Of a stretch of DNA of 64,000 bases, positions 8,566 to 17,274 are shown one piece after another. Position 1 is the first letter of the stretch; each line of letters opens with the position of its first letter. The DNA is taken from positions 25,044 through 89,043 of the forward strand of contig NZ_JBMEMN010000005.1 of the NCBI RefSeq assembly GCF_049310905.1. Reading direction: 5' to 3'. The position numbers and the translations under genes are program-made. The notes under the pieces are model-generated. The model was not told the origin of the DNA. It was given only the letters and a program-made list of their open reading frames with translations, and did no database searches. Source of the stretch: Gudongella sp049310905. GTDB lineage: Bacteria; Bacillota; Clostridia; Tissierellales; Tissierellaceae.

Positions 8566-9192
8566 TTATTCATTTTCTTCCTTCTCTTCTTCATAAGGCT
8601 TAAGATCCAGTTCCAACACTTCCGCAAGTGTCAGTGGACTTCCCTTCTTATTAAGCTTCAATGCATTAAGTGTCATTTCTGCCATGGTTTTTCTAAGGAG
8701 ATAACCATCAGGATTCACATTAATTCCTTTCATCAGTCCCAATTTATTGGAAATTTCAGGTACGGAATCATATAGTCCTGATTCTTCACGATAGTCAAGT
8801 ACTCTCAATAGCAATACCTGGAAGTCTCTTACCTTAACATTGCGACCAAATCCAAAGTTTCCGTCATTCATTCCTATAATTAGATTCTTATCCACTGCCC
8901 ATTGAATGAATCCATGGTAGTAGGTATTGTTTTCATCAAGGTCATCGAAATCTGCAGGAAGCAGATAAGTTGTCGCTTTGTTTTCTTCTTTGTATAATCT
9001 ACTAATGAGAACGACCATATCCTGTCTTTTCAAGTAATTGGAAAGCATCAGGTTTCCTTCGCTGTCTCCTTTTAAAACTCCGAGTTCTTTAAGCACTTCA
9101 GGAGGTGTTTTATCTTGTGCAAATGCTGCTGAACCGGAAAGAAGGGATATGAATATAAGTGATACCAATAAAAGCAATGCAATTTTTTTCAC
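8566..9192 (-). CDS. Exported SLH-domain-like protein
   Basis: The protein has 208 residues. Residues 1-25 are a Sec signal peptide ending in SAAFA-Q. The mature part resembles S-layer-homology repeats: FDDLDENNTYYHGFIQWAVDKNLIIGM, with GNFGFGRNVKVRDFQVLLLRVL following, has the SLH pattern of a Y/F-x-W-x2-A helix then G-x-F-x-P-x-x-x-V-x-R. The usual Pro is replaced here by N/K. A second, weaker unit starts at NKLGLMKGINVNPDGYLLRKTMAEM. It ends in an acidic tail. It may bind wall polymer non-covalently. GTG start with AAGGGG 8 nt upstream. It converges on malY across the repeat-rich gap and diverges from pyrG. Confidence 0.75.
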   Translation of the reverse strand: MKKIALLLLVSLIFISLLSGSAAFAQDKTPPEVLKELGVLKGDSEGNLMLSNYLKRQDMVVLISRLYKEENKATTYLLPADFDDLDENNTYYHGFIQWAVDKNLIIGMNDGNFGFGRNVKVRDFQVLLLRVLDYREESGLYDSVPEISNKLGLMKGINVNPDGYLLRKTMAEMTLNALKLNKKGSPLTLAEVLELDLKPYEEEKEENE

Positions 9193-9277
9193 TAAGAATT
9201 CCCCTTTCCATCTTTAATCCTATTTATAGTATACAATGAAAAAGTCAAGGCTGATATTAAGTTATCATGACAAAGTA

Positions 9278-9306
9278 TTGTAGCCAACGCTTTAATAGTG
9301 TAAAAT
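9278..9306 (+). promoter_or_regulatory. Sigma-A promoter of pyrG
   Basis: TTGTAG (9278-9283) and TAAAAT (9301-9306) are 17 bp apart, about 44 bp before the pyrG start. No GGGC-type initial transcribed sequence or leader terminator like that of Bacillus subtilis pyrG is seen, so reiterative-transcription control is not evident. Confidence 0.6.
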
Positions 9307-9349
9307 ATTAACGTTAGGAACTATCAAGAATCTATCGGGAGGAAAGTTT

Positions 9350-10954
9350 ATGGTAACCAAGTATATTTTCGTAACGGGAGGAGTAGTATCTTCTTTAGGA
9401 AAGGGAATAACAGCAGCCAGTATTGGACAGTTGTTAAAAAGCCGTGGTCTGAAAGTTACAATCCAGAAGTTCGACCCATATATAAATGTCGATCCTGGAA
9501 CTTTGAGTCCGTATCAACATGGGGAGGTTTTTGTAACTGAAGATGGAGCAGAGACTGACTTGGACCTGGGTCATTATGAAAGATTTATTGATGAAAATCT
9601 TACAAAACACAATAGTGTAACTTCGGGTTCCGTCTACTGGACTGTTATATCAAAGGAAAGAAAAGGCGACTATGAGGGAAAAACTGTACAGGTAATACCT
9701 CATATTACAAATGAAATCAAGGAGAGAATAATACGCATATCTAGGTATCAGCCTCTGGATGTTGTCATCACGGAGATAGGTGGAACTGTAGGTGATATTG
9801 AATCTTTGCCGTTTATGGAAGCAATCAGACAGATTAAGCACGATGTGGGCAAGGAAAATGTAATGTACATTCATGTTACCCTTATACCATATCTATCAAT
9901 GGCTGGAGAACTTAAGACAAAGCCAACTCAGCACAGTGTCAAGGAATTAAGGAGCATTGGGATACACCCAGATGCATTGATATGCAGAACCGAAAAACCT
10001 CTTGGAAGAGAGCTAAAGGAAAAGGTTGCTCTGTTTTGTGATCTGGAGATTGATGGAGTAATTGAAAACATGGATTCAGACAGCATCTACAATGTGCCTA
10101 GAATGATGGAGGAACAAGGTCTGGGCAAGCTAGTTGAAAGGAAACTTGGACTTCAATGCAAAGAAGTTGATCTTTCCAGTTGGGATAATCTTGTCAATAA
10201 AATGGGAAAAATTGACAAGACTACAAGGATTGCTCTTGTCGGCAAGTACGTGGAACTGAAGGACTCCTACCTATCTGTGTACGAAGCCCTTACACATGGC
10301 GGAATTGCAAATGGTACGGATGTTCAAATTGATTGGATAAACGCTGAAAATCTCAATGACCAGAATGCAGAAATAATTCTTGGAAAGGCTGATGGGATTC
10401 TTGTTCCTGGTGGGTTCGGTCATAGAGGTATTGAAGGAAAGATATCTGCTATACGCTATGCAAGGGAGAAAAGGATACCATACTTGGGATTGTGCCTTGG
10501 GATGCAACTAGCCTGTGTAGAGCTTGCAAGAAACAAGGCTGGACTATATGGTGCACACAGCACGGAACTTGATGAGAACACACCCCATCCTGTTATTTAT
10601 ATAATGCCAGATCAAAAAAATGTAAGGAACATTGGTGGTACATTAAGACTTGGATCATATCCATGTCAATTAGGTCAAGGAACAAGGGCAAGAGAAATCT
10701 ATGGAAGTGATATTATTACTGAAAGACACAGACACAGATATGAATTCAACAATGAATACAGGAATGTTTTGGAGGAAGCAGGAATGATATTTTCTGGTCT
10801 TTCCCCTGACAATAGTCTTGTTGAAGTGGTGGAGCTGAAAGATCACCCTTGGTTTGTAGCGGTACAGTATCATCCAGAATTCAAGTCAAGACCCACAAGA
10901 CCGCACCCCTTGTTCGATTCATTTATAGAAGCTACACTTAAGAATTCTCAATGA
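9350..10954 (+). CDS. pyrG: CTP synthase (glutamine hydrolysing)
   Basis: This cytosolic enzyme converts UTP to CTP using ATP and glutamine, the last step of pyrimidine nucleotide synthesis. The 534 residues are standard. The N-terminal amidoligase domain opens with KYIFVTGGVVSSLGKGI and includes the SLGKG P-loop and the DPYINVDPGTLSPYQHGEV block. The C-terminal class I glutamine amidotransferase domain has nucleophile Cys382 in LGLCLGMQ and His508/Glu510 in HPEF. GGGAGGAAAG precedes the ATG. It is transcribed alone and stops at a terminator shared with the convergent ABC operon. Confidence 0.98.
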   Translation: MVTKYIFVTGGVVSSLGKGITAASIGQLLKSRGLKVTIQKFDPYINVDPGTLSPYQHGEVFVTEDGAETDLDLGHYERFIDENLTKHNSVTSGSVYWTVISKERKGDYEGKTVQVIPHITNEIKERIIRISRYQPLDVVITEIGGTVGDIESLPFMEAIRQIKHDVGKENVMYIHVTLIPYLSMAGELKTKPTQHSVKELRSIGIHPDALICRTEKPLGRELKEKVALFCDLEIDGVIENMDSDSIYNVPRMMEEQGLGKLVERKLGLQCKEVDLSSWDNLVNKMGKIDKTTRIALVGKYVELKDSYLSVYEALTHGGIANGTDVQIDWINAENLNDQNAEIILGKADGILVPGGFGHRGIEGKISAIRYAREKRIPYLGLCLGMQLACVELARNKAGLYGAHSTELDENTPHPVIYIMPDQKNVRNIGGTLRLGSYPCQLGQGTRAREIYGSDIITERHRHRYEFNNEYRNVLEEAGMIFSGLSPDNSLVEVVELKDHPWFVAVQYHPEFKSRPTRPHPLFDSFIEATLKNSQ

Positions 10955-10957
10955 AAT

Positions 10958-10979
10958 AGCTCCCTTTAAGGGAGCTTTT
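10958..10979. terminator. Terminator between convergent pyrG and the ABC permease gene
   Basis: AGCTCCCTT pairs with AAGGGAGCT and is followed by TTTT on the plus strand. The reverse strand has a short T-run only, so it mainly serves pyrG. Confidence 0.75.
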
Positions 10980-12302
10980 CTACTCTGTTCTTATTGCTTC
11001 AATTGCGGATAGATTCATTGCTCTTCTTGCGGGATAGTATCCTGATATTATACCAATCAAGGCTGAGAAACCAAGGGCGGCAAATACCAGCCAGATTGGA
11101 ATTATTGAAATCTTGGTACCTGCACCAGTACCAAACATATCTCCAAAGGCGCTTCCAAATCTATTGATTCCGAAGGATAAAAGATAACTTACACCGATGC
11201 CGATAATTCCACCAAGCAGACCGATTAGGGCTGACTCAAACAGGAAAAGCTTTTTGATATCGTTGATTGATGCACCGATGACCTTCATAATTCCAATTTC
11301 CCTGGTTCTTTCGTAAATGCTCATTACCATGGTATTTGTAATGCCAATTGCTGCTACTAGAAGTGAAATGGCTCCAATTCCTCCAAGAACCAGCTGAATA
11401 ATCCCTGCTGTCTCCTTCATTGACTCCAACTGGTCATTAAGACTGTATGCTTCATACCCCATGGTTTTGATGGTATCCTGAACATCCTTTACATTCTTCA
11501 TGTCATCGACTTTTACATCTATTCTCATATATTGAGAGGTATTGGCCTGCCCAGGAGCTGGTCTAGAATTCTCAGCCTTCTCCTTCTCCTTCACAAGCTT
11601 TTGAACCTCATTAAGTGGCATATAAACCCCGTAGCTGTGCTCCCAGTTTCCTCCTGCAAGAATTCCTGCAACCTTGATTTTATATTCCTTGTAATTGACT
11701 TTTTCCGTAGGTGGAATATTTGGATCATCCCAACCATAATTAGGATTCAAAGTCATGGTCATTCTGTCTTTCATAAGATCAACCTTGGGTTCTCTCCAGA
11801 CTCGGGATTTTGGATCATAGAAGTTTTGAGCCATATCGCTACCGAAAAGTACAGTAAGTTCATCACCGGTGGCAAGGAGGCGACCTTCTCCCGCTTCAAA
11901 TCCAAACTCTACCATGACATCTGGATCGATTCCTCTTATTGGAACACCTGAAACATATCTTCCGTTAATTATTGTACCGTAGGTTTCAAGCGTTGGGCTG
12001 ACTGCTATAACATTAGGTAGTGCCTTGAAACTTACGACTGCTGCATCGTCAAGACTGACATCTTCCTTGCCGCCGTTTCCTGGCATGGAGGGATCAGACC
12101 ATCCCTGCTGAACATTGATTGTGGTAAGACTTCCCCATTGAGAAATCTGATCCTCGAATGCCTGGGAAAGTCCAAAGCCAAGGCTTAGCATAACTATAAT
12201 GGAGCTTGTTCCAATGATTACACCAAGGACTGTTAAGAAGGTTCTCAGCTTTCTCCTCCACAGATTTTTAATTCCCATAAAGACAATGTCAAGGTTATTC
12301 AT
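10980..12302 (-). CDS. MacB/FtsX-type ABC transporter permease
   Basis: This is a 440-residue membrane protein. One N-terminal helix follows the typical start (GIKNLWRRKLRTFLTVLGVIIGTSSIIV). A large extracytoplasmic MacB_PCD domain (about 45-300) and three C-terminal helices of the FtsX domain follow (IERTREIGIMKVIGAS is at the first cytoplasmic loop). The last motif PARRAMNLSAIEAIR is diagnostic. MacB-type systems do not move substrate through the membrane by themselves but transmit ATPase motion to the outside, for peptide, lipoprotein or antibiotic handling. The start overlaps the adaptor gene by 8 bp, indicating coupled translation with that protein. Confidence 0.9.
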   Translation of the reverse strand: MNNLDIVFMGIKNLWRRKLRTFLTVLGVIIGTSSIIVMLSLGFGLSQAFEDQISQWGSLTTINVQQGWSDPSMPGNGGKEDVSLDDAAVVSFKALPNVIAVSPTLETYGTIINGRYVSGVPIRGIDPDVMVEFGFEAGEGRLLATGDELTVLFGSDMAQNFYDPKSRVWREPKVDLMKDRMTMTLNPNYGWDDPNIPPTEKVNYKEYKIKVAGILAGGNWEHSYGVYMPLNEVQKLVKEKEKAENSRPAPGQANTSQYMRIDVKVDDMKNVKDVQDTIKTMGYEAYSLNDQLESMKETAGIIQLVLGGIGAISLLVAAIGITNTMVMSIYERTREIGIMKVIGASINDIKKLFLFESALIGLLGGIIGIGVSYLLSFGINRFGSAFGDMFGTGAGTKISIIPIWLVFAALGFSALIGIISGYYPARRAMNLSAIEAIRTE

Positions 12303-14337
12303 CTATTTCCAGATCCTCATCGAATTTTTTTGCCTTCTTTCTGCGATAGAGAATAATTCCACCGACCATTGCTAAAAGAACCAGTCCAGGAATGATAAAT
12401 CTGGTCATTGAGCCTCCGGCTCCAGGATCTTCCATCGGTGGTTCCATGGGGAATTCAGGCATTGGTTCCATATCCATTACATTTAGACTGAAGGGTTTTC
12501 GCTCTTCTATCTTTTGACCTGTGGAGTCCTCAAATGTAAAGACGATTTCACCTTCAAGCTGCCCCGCTTCGCTTGGGATTACATAACCTTCAAAGAAATC
12601 ACTGCTGCCACTATTGAAATTACCTACATAATACTGACCGTTTTCAGTCTGGAAATTGCCATCCAGCTTAACCATCATGTTGTACAAAGGAACCTTACCG
12701 GTGTTGTAGAATTCAACAGAAATAGGTGTGGACTGGCCCACGTAGCTTTCGGGGAAAAATCCAACTTCCCCTGAATCAAGCTTCGACTGTTGTACAACAG
12801 GGACTCCAATAAGTTCCACTGCGGTATAAGGATTTGCCAGACTGTCTTCGTATTCAAAATTCGCAGTCAGTGTATATGTCTTTGCCTTTGCATCAGGTAC
12901 GGTGTACATGCTGATTGTCTTCTCGATTTTCCCCTTTGGAGGGATGCTGTCAATATAGAATGTATTTGAACTGTTCACCGGAGTAAAAACAGAGCCAGAT
13001 TCAGTTTCTTCATCCGCAGTAAGATATATCTTTATGTTTCTTACTGTCTTTGTATTGTTTGTATTATAGAACGAAAGGCTCATCTGGAACTGATTCCCTG
13101 CACTTACAAGTGTTGGAGAGAAGCTGTACCTGTCTATAATAAGCTTTGGAGTGGACTGGTTTGCATTTTCATCTGGAGCGTTAAGGAATACTCCTATCAT
13201 GTGCGTCAAGGATTCTCTCGATGCCGGCTCTACCAATTCATCTGTGTAGTCCACTGTTACTTCAATCGGGTAGTTTCTCGTTTGACCGGTTCTTGTCGTA
13301 ACAAAGAGAAACTGAAATGACTGGACTTCTCCAGGCTGAATCTCCTGAGTCTTGGTTATTCCAAGAGATTTAGGAACAAGACCGCTTTCATCCTGACTTG
13401 TTGCCTTTACTTCAACATTCTTAGCGGATGATTGCCCCTGATTTCTTATATCAAAGGTCACTTTAACCTCTCGGTTCTGTCCCAGGGCTCCAGTTGGGTA
13501 CTTCAGGTTTTCTATGACAAGCTTTGAAGCTCTTTCATCATTTTTGGTAGCCTGGAATGAAAAGTATTGCTGGGATTCGACAATGTTGTTGTCTGTATCT
13601 CTGTAGGTAATTTGAACCATCATCTCGTGATTGCCGGACCTGATTGTATTTGATGCCTGCAGTTCAAAATAAAGATAGCCTTTTCTTCCTCCTGAGATAT
13701 CTGGGATTCTCTGGATGCTGAGTCCATTTGCAAGTATCAGTGATTCTTCTGAGAGCCCAGGGAGGCCAATGGTAATATTTCTTGCGGGTCCTTCGCCCAG
13801 GTTTGACAATTCAAACCCAACTACAACAGGATCTCCAGGATTTAAAGTAGCATTTGGCATAACATCTGTTCTTGAGACAATAAGATCAGGCGTGGTATCA
13901 TCCTGAATGACCCTGATGTTTATCCTTTCACTTAAAGTGTACTTTTCTCCAAGATTATCATAATACACAACCCTTAAATCCATTGAGTAAGTGTTGTCAG
14001 GAGCGTTATTGTTTATTTCCACATCAAAGCTGAAATTTTCTGTATCGCTTGATTTGATAACATTTTCTTCTCTGTAGCTCTTACCATCCACAAGAACCAT
14101 ACCAGAGGAATCGGAATAAAGAGTCGCAGTTACATCAATTGCATCCTCATATCCATTGCTGTTCTTGATTCTTATATCTAGCTCAAGGTCTTTTCCTGGC
14201 TCTCCGGTAAAGGTATTGGGACTGACCATAATTAGATCAGGCTTGTCAAAGAATCCCTCTCCTGTTGCAAATACAGTTGCAGGAAGAATTGTAAATATCA
14301 TAACCATTGCTAAGAAGCTGCTTAATAACCGTTTCAT
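12295..14337 (-). CDS. Exported CARDB/COG1361-like adaptor protein with C-terminal membrane anchor
   Basis: The protein has 680 residues. Residues 1-25 form a signal peptide (LPATVFA). The body consists of repeated immunoglobulin-like beta domains resembling CARDB/COG1361 'S-layer' modules; phrases such as DLVVSRTDV-like starts, LEIDIRIKNSNG and VTFDIRNQGQSSAKNVEV recur about every 120-130 residues. One transmembrane helix (about 645-665, MTRFIIPGLVLLAMVGGIIL) and a basic-then-acidic tail (RRKKAKKFDEDLEIDE) place the body outside the cell. It lies between the ATPase and the permease with no gaps, so it is probably a partner subunit. Its function is unproven. AAGGAGG lies inside the end of the ATPase gene. 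Confidence 0.85.
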   Translation of the reverse strand: MKRLLSSFLAMVMIFTILPATVFATGEGFFDKPDLIMVSPNTFTGEPGKDLELDIRIKNSNGYEDAIDVTATLYSDSSGMVLVDGKSYREENVIKSSDTENFSFDVEINNNAPDNTYSMDLRVVYYDNLGEKYTLSERINIRVIQDDTTPDLIVSRTDVMPNATLNPGDPVVVGFELSNLGEGPARNITIGLPGLSEESLILANGLSIQRIPDISGGRKGYLYFELQASNTIRSGNHEMMVQITYRDTDNNIVESQQYFSFQATKNDERASKLVIENLKYPTGALGQNREVKVTFDIRNQGQSSAKNVEVKATSQDESGLVPKSLGITKTQEIQPGEVQSFQFLFVTTRTGQTRNYPIEVTVDYTDELVEPASRESLTHMIGVFLNAPDENANQSTPKLIIDRYSFSPTLVSAGNQFQMSLSFYNTNNTKTVRNIKIYLTADEETESGSVFTPVNSSNTFYIDSIPPKGKIEKTISMYTVPDAKAKTYTLTANFEYEDSLANPYTAVELIGVPVVQQSKLDSGEVGFFPESYVGQSTPISVEFYNTGKVPLYNMMVKLDGNFQTENGQYYVGNFNSGSSDFFEGYVIPSEAGQLEGEIVFTFEDSTGQKIEERKPFSLNVMDMEPMPEFPMEPPMEDPGAGGSMTRFIIPGLVLLAMVGGIILYRRKKAKKFDEDLEIDE

Positions 14338-15048
14338 TTATTCTGTTTCCTCCTTGTGAGTTTCTTGTGTCTCGATTTTTTCGATATTTCCATCCCGAAG
14401 ATGCACAATTCTATTGGCGTAGTCTGAGATTTCAACATCATGGGTTACTATTACCAGAGTTTGATTAAAATCCTTTGCCATGCCGGTAATTAGATCCATA
14501 ACCTCAAAGGTCGTTTTGGTATCAAGGTTCCCGGTAGGCTCATCTGCAAATACAATACGTGGATTGCCAACAAATGCTCTGGCGATGCTTACCCTCTGCT
14601 GCTGGCCCCCACTCATTTCAGAAGGTTTATGATGGAGTCTGTCTCCAAGTCCTACGTTTTTTAGCATTTTAGCTGCAGCCCTTTCTCTGCTGGACTTGGA
14701 TATTCCTTTGAAGGTTAGCACCAGACTAACGTTTTCAAGGGCTGTAAGGGTTGGTATAAGGTTGTACGATTGGAATACAAAGCCAACATTAAGCTGCCTG
14801 AATTTTGTAAGCTGACGCTCATTCATCTTCTCCAGATGGTGGTTGTTTACGATAATTTCTCCCTTTGTTGGTTTTTCCAATCCTGCCATCATATTTAGGA
14901 GAGTGCTTTTTCCAGAGCCTGATGTTCCAATAAGGCAAATAAATTCCCTTTTTTCTATGGAGAGACTGACATCATCAAGGGCTTTTATTTTTTCATCGCC
15001 CATTCGATATATTTTTTTTATGTTATTTAGTCTAATAAAATCATCCAG
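14338..15048 (-). CDS. LolD/MacB-type ABC transporter ATP-binding protein
   Basis: This ATPase drives the MacB-type permease encoded two genes downstream. It shows Walker A GTSGSGKST, Q-loop FVFQSYNLIPTLTALENV, signature MSGGQQQRVSIARA, Walker B IVFADEP and the H-loop VTHD. The start is unusual. AGGAGG (15063-15058) is followed 9 nt later by an in-frame CTG at 15048, and no ATG/GTG/TTG lies at a suitable distance. The only upstream in-frame candidate, GTG at 15087, has no ribosome site and would put AGGAGG inside the gene. With CTG the protein is 236 residues and starts close to the family norm (DDFIRLNNIKKIYRMGD). Its stop directly abuts the adaptor ATG. Confidence 0.9.
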   Translation of the reverse strand: MDDFIRLNNIKKIYRMGDEKIKALDDVSLSIEKREFICLIGTSGSGKSTLLNMMAGLEKPTKGEIIVNNHHLEKMNERQLTKFRQLNVGFVFQSYNLIPTLTALENVSLVLTFKGISKSSRERAAAKMLKNVGLGDRLHHKPSEMSGGQQQRVSIARAFVGNPRIVFADEPTGNLDTKTTFEVMDLITGMAKDFNQTLVIVTHDVEISDYANRIVHLRDGNIEKIETQETHKEETE

Positions 15049-15128
15049 GTTAATACACCTCCTCTTTTGACAATTAAAGTCTACCACATTGGAGAGAAAT
15101 AGTAGTTACAAAATGTTTAAAATGGAAC

Positions 15129-15161
15129 AAAAAAAAGATTGCAGGTCTTTCCTGCAATCTT
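15129..15161 (-). terminator. pfp: Rho-independent terminator of the PPi-phosphofructokinase gene
   Basis: On the minus strand an 11-bp stem (AAGATTGCAGG/CCTGCAATCTT) with a 5-nt loop is followed by a run of at least six T. Confidence 0.93.
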
Positions 15162-15171
15162 AAATAACAAG

Positions 15172-16389
15172 CTATCTGTTTAATTTTTTCTCCACCTTTG
15201 GGGCTCTTATTCTTTGAGCCTGCGGCATGTCTGATCCAAGAAGTGGCAGTAAATAGTACTTGAACGCTTCAGTTACATGGTTTCCTGCCTCATTAATGAA
15301 TTCATTAGGCATGGATTTTGTGAACTTGGCCACTTCTGAAAGAGGTGAAAGCTGGTAGTCCACTGAGTATATTCCGGTTCTGTGGATAGTGACTGAGCCA
15401 TCCACATTGTTCCAAAGTGCAAACTGTGCTGCCTTTTCACCGACTTCCCTTGCTTCCTGCTGGTCAACATCGGAAACGCAGCCTATAAAGGATCTTTGTA
15501 GATATCCAAAGGTATCACTTCGCACTCTTTTTATGCCAAGTCTATCCTTTATTGTATTGGCAAGCAGATCACCCAATGCTCCTGTACCTGAAAGCTGTAT
15601 GTTCCCGTGGCTGTCTTTTTCGACTTTTTCCTGTAGTGTTGCAATAATTGGAGTTCCATTTTCATCAATAACTCCCTCTGAAACCGCTACTATGCACCTG
15701 CCATGCTCTTCATAGGCCTTCTTTACATCAGCCAGGAAGCTGTCCATTATAAAAGGCCTTTCAGGAAGATAGATCAGATGCGGTCCATCATCTGGATATT
15801 TCTGTGCCATTGAGGCTGCTGCTGTAAGGAAACCTGCATTCCTTCCCATTACAATTCCAATATAAACACCACCCAATGATCTAACATCAAGGTTGATTCC
15901 TATAAATGCCTGCGCTACAAAGCGGGCAGCAGATCCATAGCCTGGACAGTGATCATTTACCAAAAGGTCGTTGTCAATTGTCTTTGGTATATGTATCGCC
16001 CTTAACTCATACCCTGATTCCATGGCTTTTTGGTTGACTATTTTCACTGTATCAGCTGAATCATTTCCACCAATATAGAAGAAGAATCTGATATTGTGTG
16101 CTTCCAAGACCTTGAAAATCTTGTTGCAGTATTCATCATCCGGCTTGTCTCTTGTAGAGAACAAAGCAGCTGCAGGCGTTCTGGCGATTTTTTCAAAATT
16201 ATTGGTGGTTTCCTGTGTAAGGTCAATAAGCTCTTCGTTGATAATTCCTGAAACACCGTGAAGTGCACCGTAGATTTTTTCAACCTGTGGGAATTTCCTT
16301 GCTTCAAGGACAACCCCAACCAGTGATTGATTTATTACGGCAGTCGGTCCACCACCTTGTGCTACCAATGCATTACCCTTAAGTTTCAT
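15172..16389 (-). CDS. pfp: Pyrophosphate-dependent 6-phosphofructokinase
   Basis: This enzyme reversibly phosphorylates fructose 6-phosphate to the 1,6-bisphosphate, probably with PPi rather than ATP. It has 405 residues. GGGPT lies at 12-16, GGNDS at 107-111, PKTIDND at 135-141 and MGRNAGF at 181-187. In ATP-type enzymes the middle two motifs read GGDGS and PGTIDND. Here Asp replaces the second Gly of the ATP site, and Lys replaces Gly before TIDND. These are the residues known to mark PPi use. GGGAGG precedes the ATG. It is monocistronic, with its own promoter and terminator. Assignment to PPi is from motifs, not assay. Confidence 0.9.
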   Translation of the reverse strand: MKLKGNALVAQGGGPTAVINQSLVGVVLEARKFPQVEKIYGALHGVSGIINEELIDLTQETTNNFEKIARTPAAALFSTRDKPDDEYCNKIFKVLEAHNIRFFFYIGGNDSADTVKIVNQKAMESGYELRAIHIPKTIDNDLLVNDHCPGYGSAARFVAQAFIGINLDVRSLGGVYIGIVMGRNAGFLTAAASMAQKYPDDGPHLIYLPERPFIMDSFLADVKKAYEEHGRCIVAVSEGVIDENGTPIIATLQEKVEKDSHGNIQLSGTGALGDLLANTIKDRLGIKRVRSDTFGYLQRSFIGCVSDVDQQEAREVGEKAAQFALWNNVDGSVTIHRTGIYSVDYQLSPLSEVAKFTKSMPNEFINEAGNHVTEAFKYYLLPLLGSDMPQAQRIRAPKVEKKLNR

Positions 16390-16447
16390 AGTCAGTCCTC
16401 CCTTATTTGTAAGTAAATCTAGCTCAATTTCAATGTTATGTACTATT

Positions 16448-16476
16448 TATATATACCTCAATAATAACAGATTCAA
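16448..16476 (-). promoter_or_regulatory. Sigma-A promoter of the PPi-PFK gene
   Basis: On the minus strand TTGAAT (16476-16471) and TATATA (16453-16448) are 17 bp apart. Confidence 0.5.
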
Positions 16477-16544
16477 CCCTTTTCTTCAATATTACGCTGC
16501 TCTCTTGAAAATGAGCGTTTTCAGTAGTTTAGTTCTCAGGATTG

Positions 16545-16553
16545 TGTTATACT
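16545..16553 (+). promoter_or_regulatory. Extended -10 promoter of kal
   Basis: TGTTATACT (TGn plus TATACT) lies 33 bp before the kal start. No good -35 is seen at 17 bp. A small hairpin, TGAAAA-TGAGCG-TTTTCA at 16505-16522, lies just upstream and could be an operator. Confidence 0.45.
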
Positions 16554-16585
16554 TAAGACAAACAATGTAAAAGGGGGATTTTTCA

Positions 16586-16969
16586 ATGGATAAGGTAATG
16601 ATCAGAATGAGAATGAGTGCCCACGATGCACACTACGGTGGAAATCTTGTTGACGGAGCAAGGATGCTTGGATTGTTCGGAGATGTTGCTACTGAGCTGC
16701 TTATAAGACACGATGGAGACGAGGGATTATTTGTTGCGTATGATATGGTTGAATTCACTGCACCAGTATATGCAGGTGATTACATAGAGGCGGTTGGCGA
16801 AATAATCCATGTGGGCAATTCATCAAGGAAGATGAAGTTTGAAGCCAGAAAAGTAATCGTTCCTAGACCGGATATCAACGATTCAGCCTGTGATTTCCTT
16901 GATGAGCCGATAGTTGTGGCAAGAGCTGAAGGAACATGTGTAGTGACAAAGGATAAGAAGAGGAAGTAG
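16586..16969 (+). CDS. kal: 3-aminobutyryl-CoA ammonia-lyase
   Basis: This hotdog-fold enzyme of 127 residues eliminates ammonia from L-3-aminobutyryl-CoA to give crotonyl-CoA in the lysine fermentation pathway. The protein matches known Kal in length and in the conserved runs AHYGGNLVDGARML, FGDVATELLIR, DGDEGLFVAYD and APVYAGD. The start has AAAGGGGG 9 nt upstream. The partner enzyme gene kce lies downstream, but a 200-bp palindromic repeat separates them. The other lysine-pathway genes (kamA, kamDE, kdd, atoDA) are not in this window, so the pathway is encoded in split loci. Confidence 0.93.
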   Translation: MDKVMIRMRMSAHDAHYGGNLVDGARMLGLFGDVATELLIRHDGDEGLFVAYDMVEFTAPVYAGDYIEAVGEIIHVGNSSRKMKFEARKVIVPRPDINDSACDFLDEPIVVARAEGTCVVTKDKKRK

Positions 16970-17013
16970 AAATGACAATTCATAATTCTCGATGTACAAT
17001 GCACAATTGAAAG

Positions 17014-17237
17014 CCTCGGCAACGATTTTTATCGGACCGCTCATACCCCCTCGATGAAATATCACAAAAATCGAAGATTTTTGGATATTTCTATCGCCGG
17101 GCACAAGCGGCTAAAACCTTGGCCAGGTAATGTCTTCAAAAATGTTCCCGTCGACTTTCTAAAAGGCGATGTCATGAGTGCCCGACGATAGAATTCCTGG
17201 GAGTCTATGATTTCGTTGGAATTCATCGAGGGGGTAT
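17014..17237. repeat. Composite palindromic (MITE-like) repeat between kal and kce
   Basis: The inverted ends ATACCCCCTCGATGAAAT (17043-17060) and ATTCATCGAGGGGGTAT (17221-17237) enclose about 195 bp. Just inside, TATTTCTATCGCCGGGCAC (17086-17104) is complementary to GTGCCCGACGATAGAATTC (17178-17196). A separate hairpin, GAAATATC...GATATTTC (17056-17091), sits in the left half. The flank CCTCGG...GACCGCTC (17014-17042) and segment 17118-17145 recur inverted at 30882-30946, and the hairpin module recurs at 63822-63872. No transposase is encoded. The gap 16970-17274 holds nothing else but the kce ribosome site. Confidence 0.8.
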
Positions 17238-17274
17238 GAACTGAGAATTGATTAAAACGGGGGGCGATAGTAGA

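Noticed and set aside
17043..17237. Insertion sequence between kal and kce
   Set aside because: There are terminal inverted repeats but no transposase reading frame. Only a non-autonomous element can be supported.
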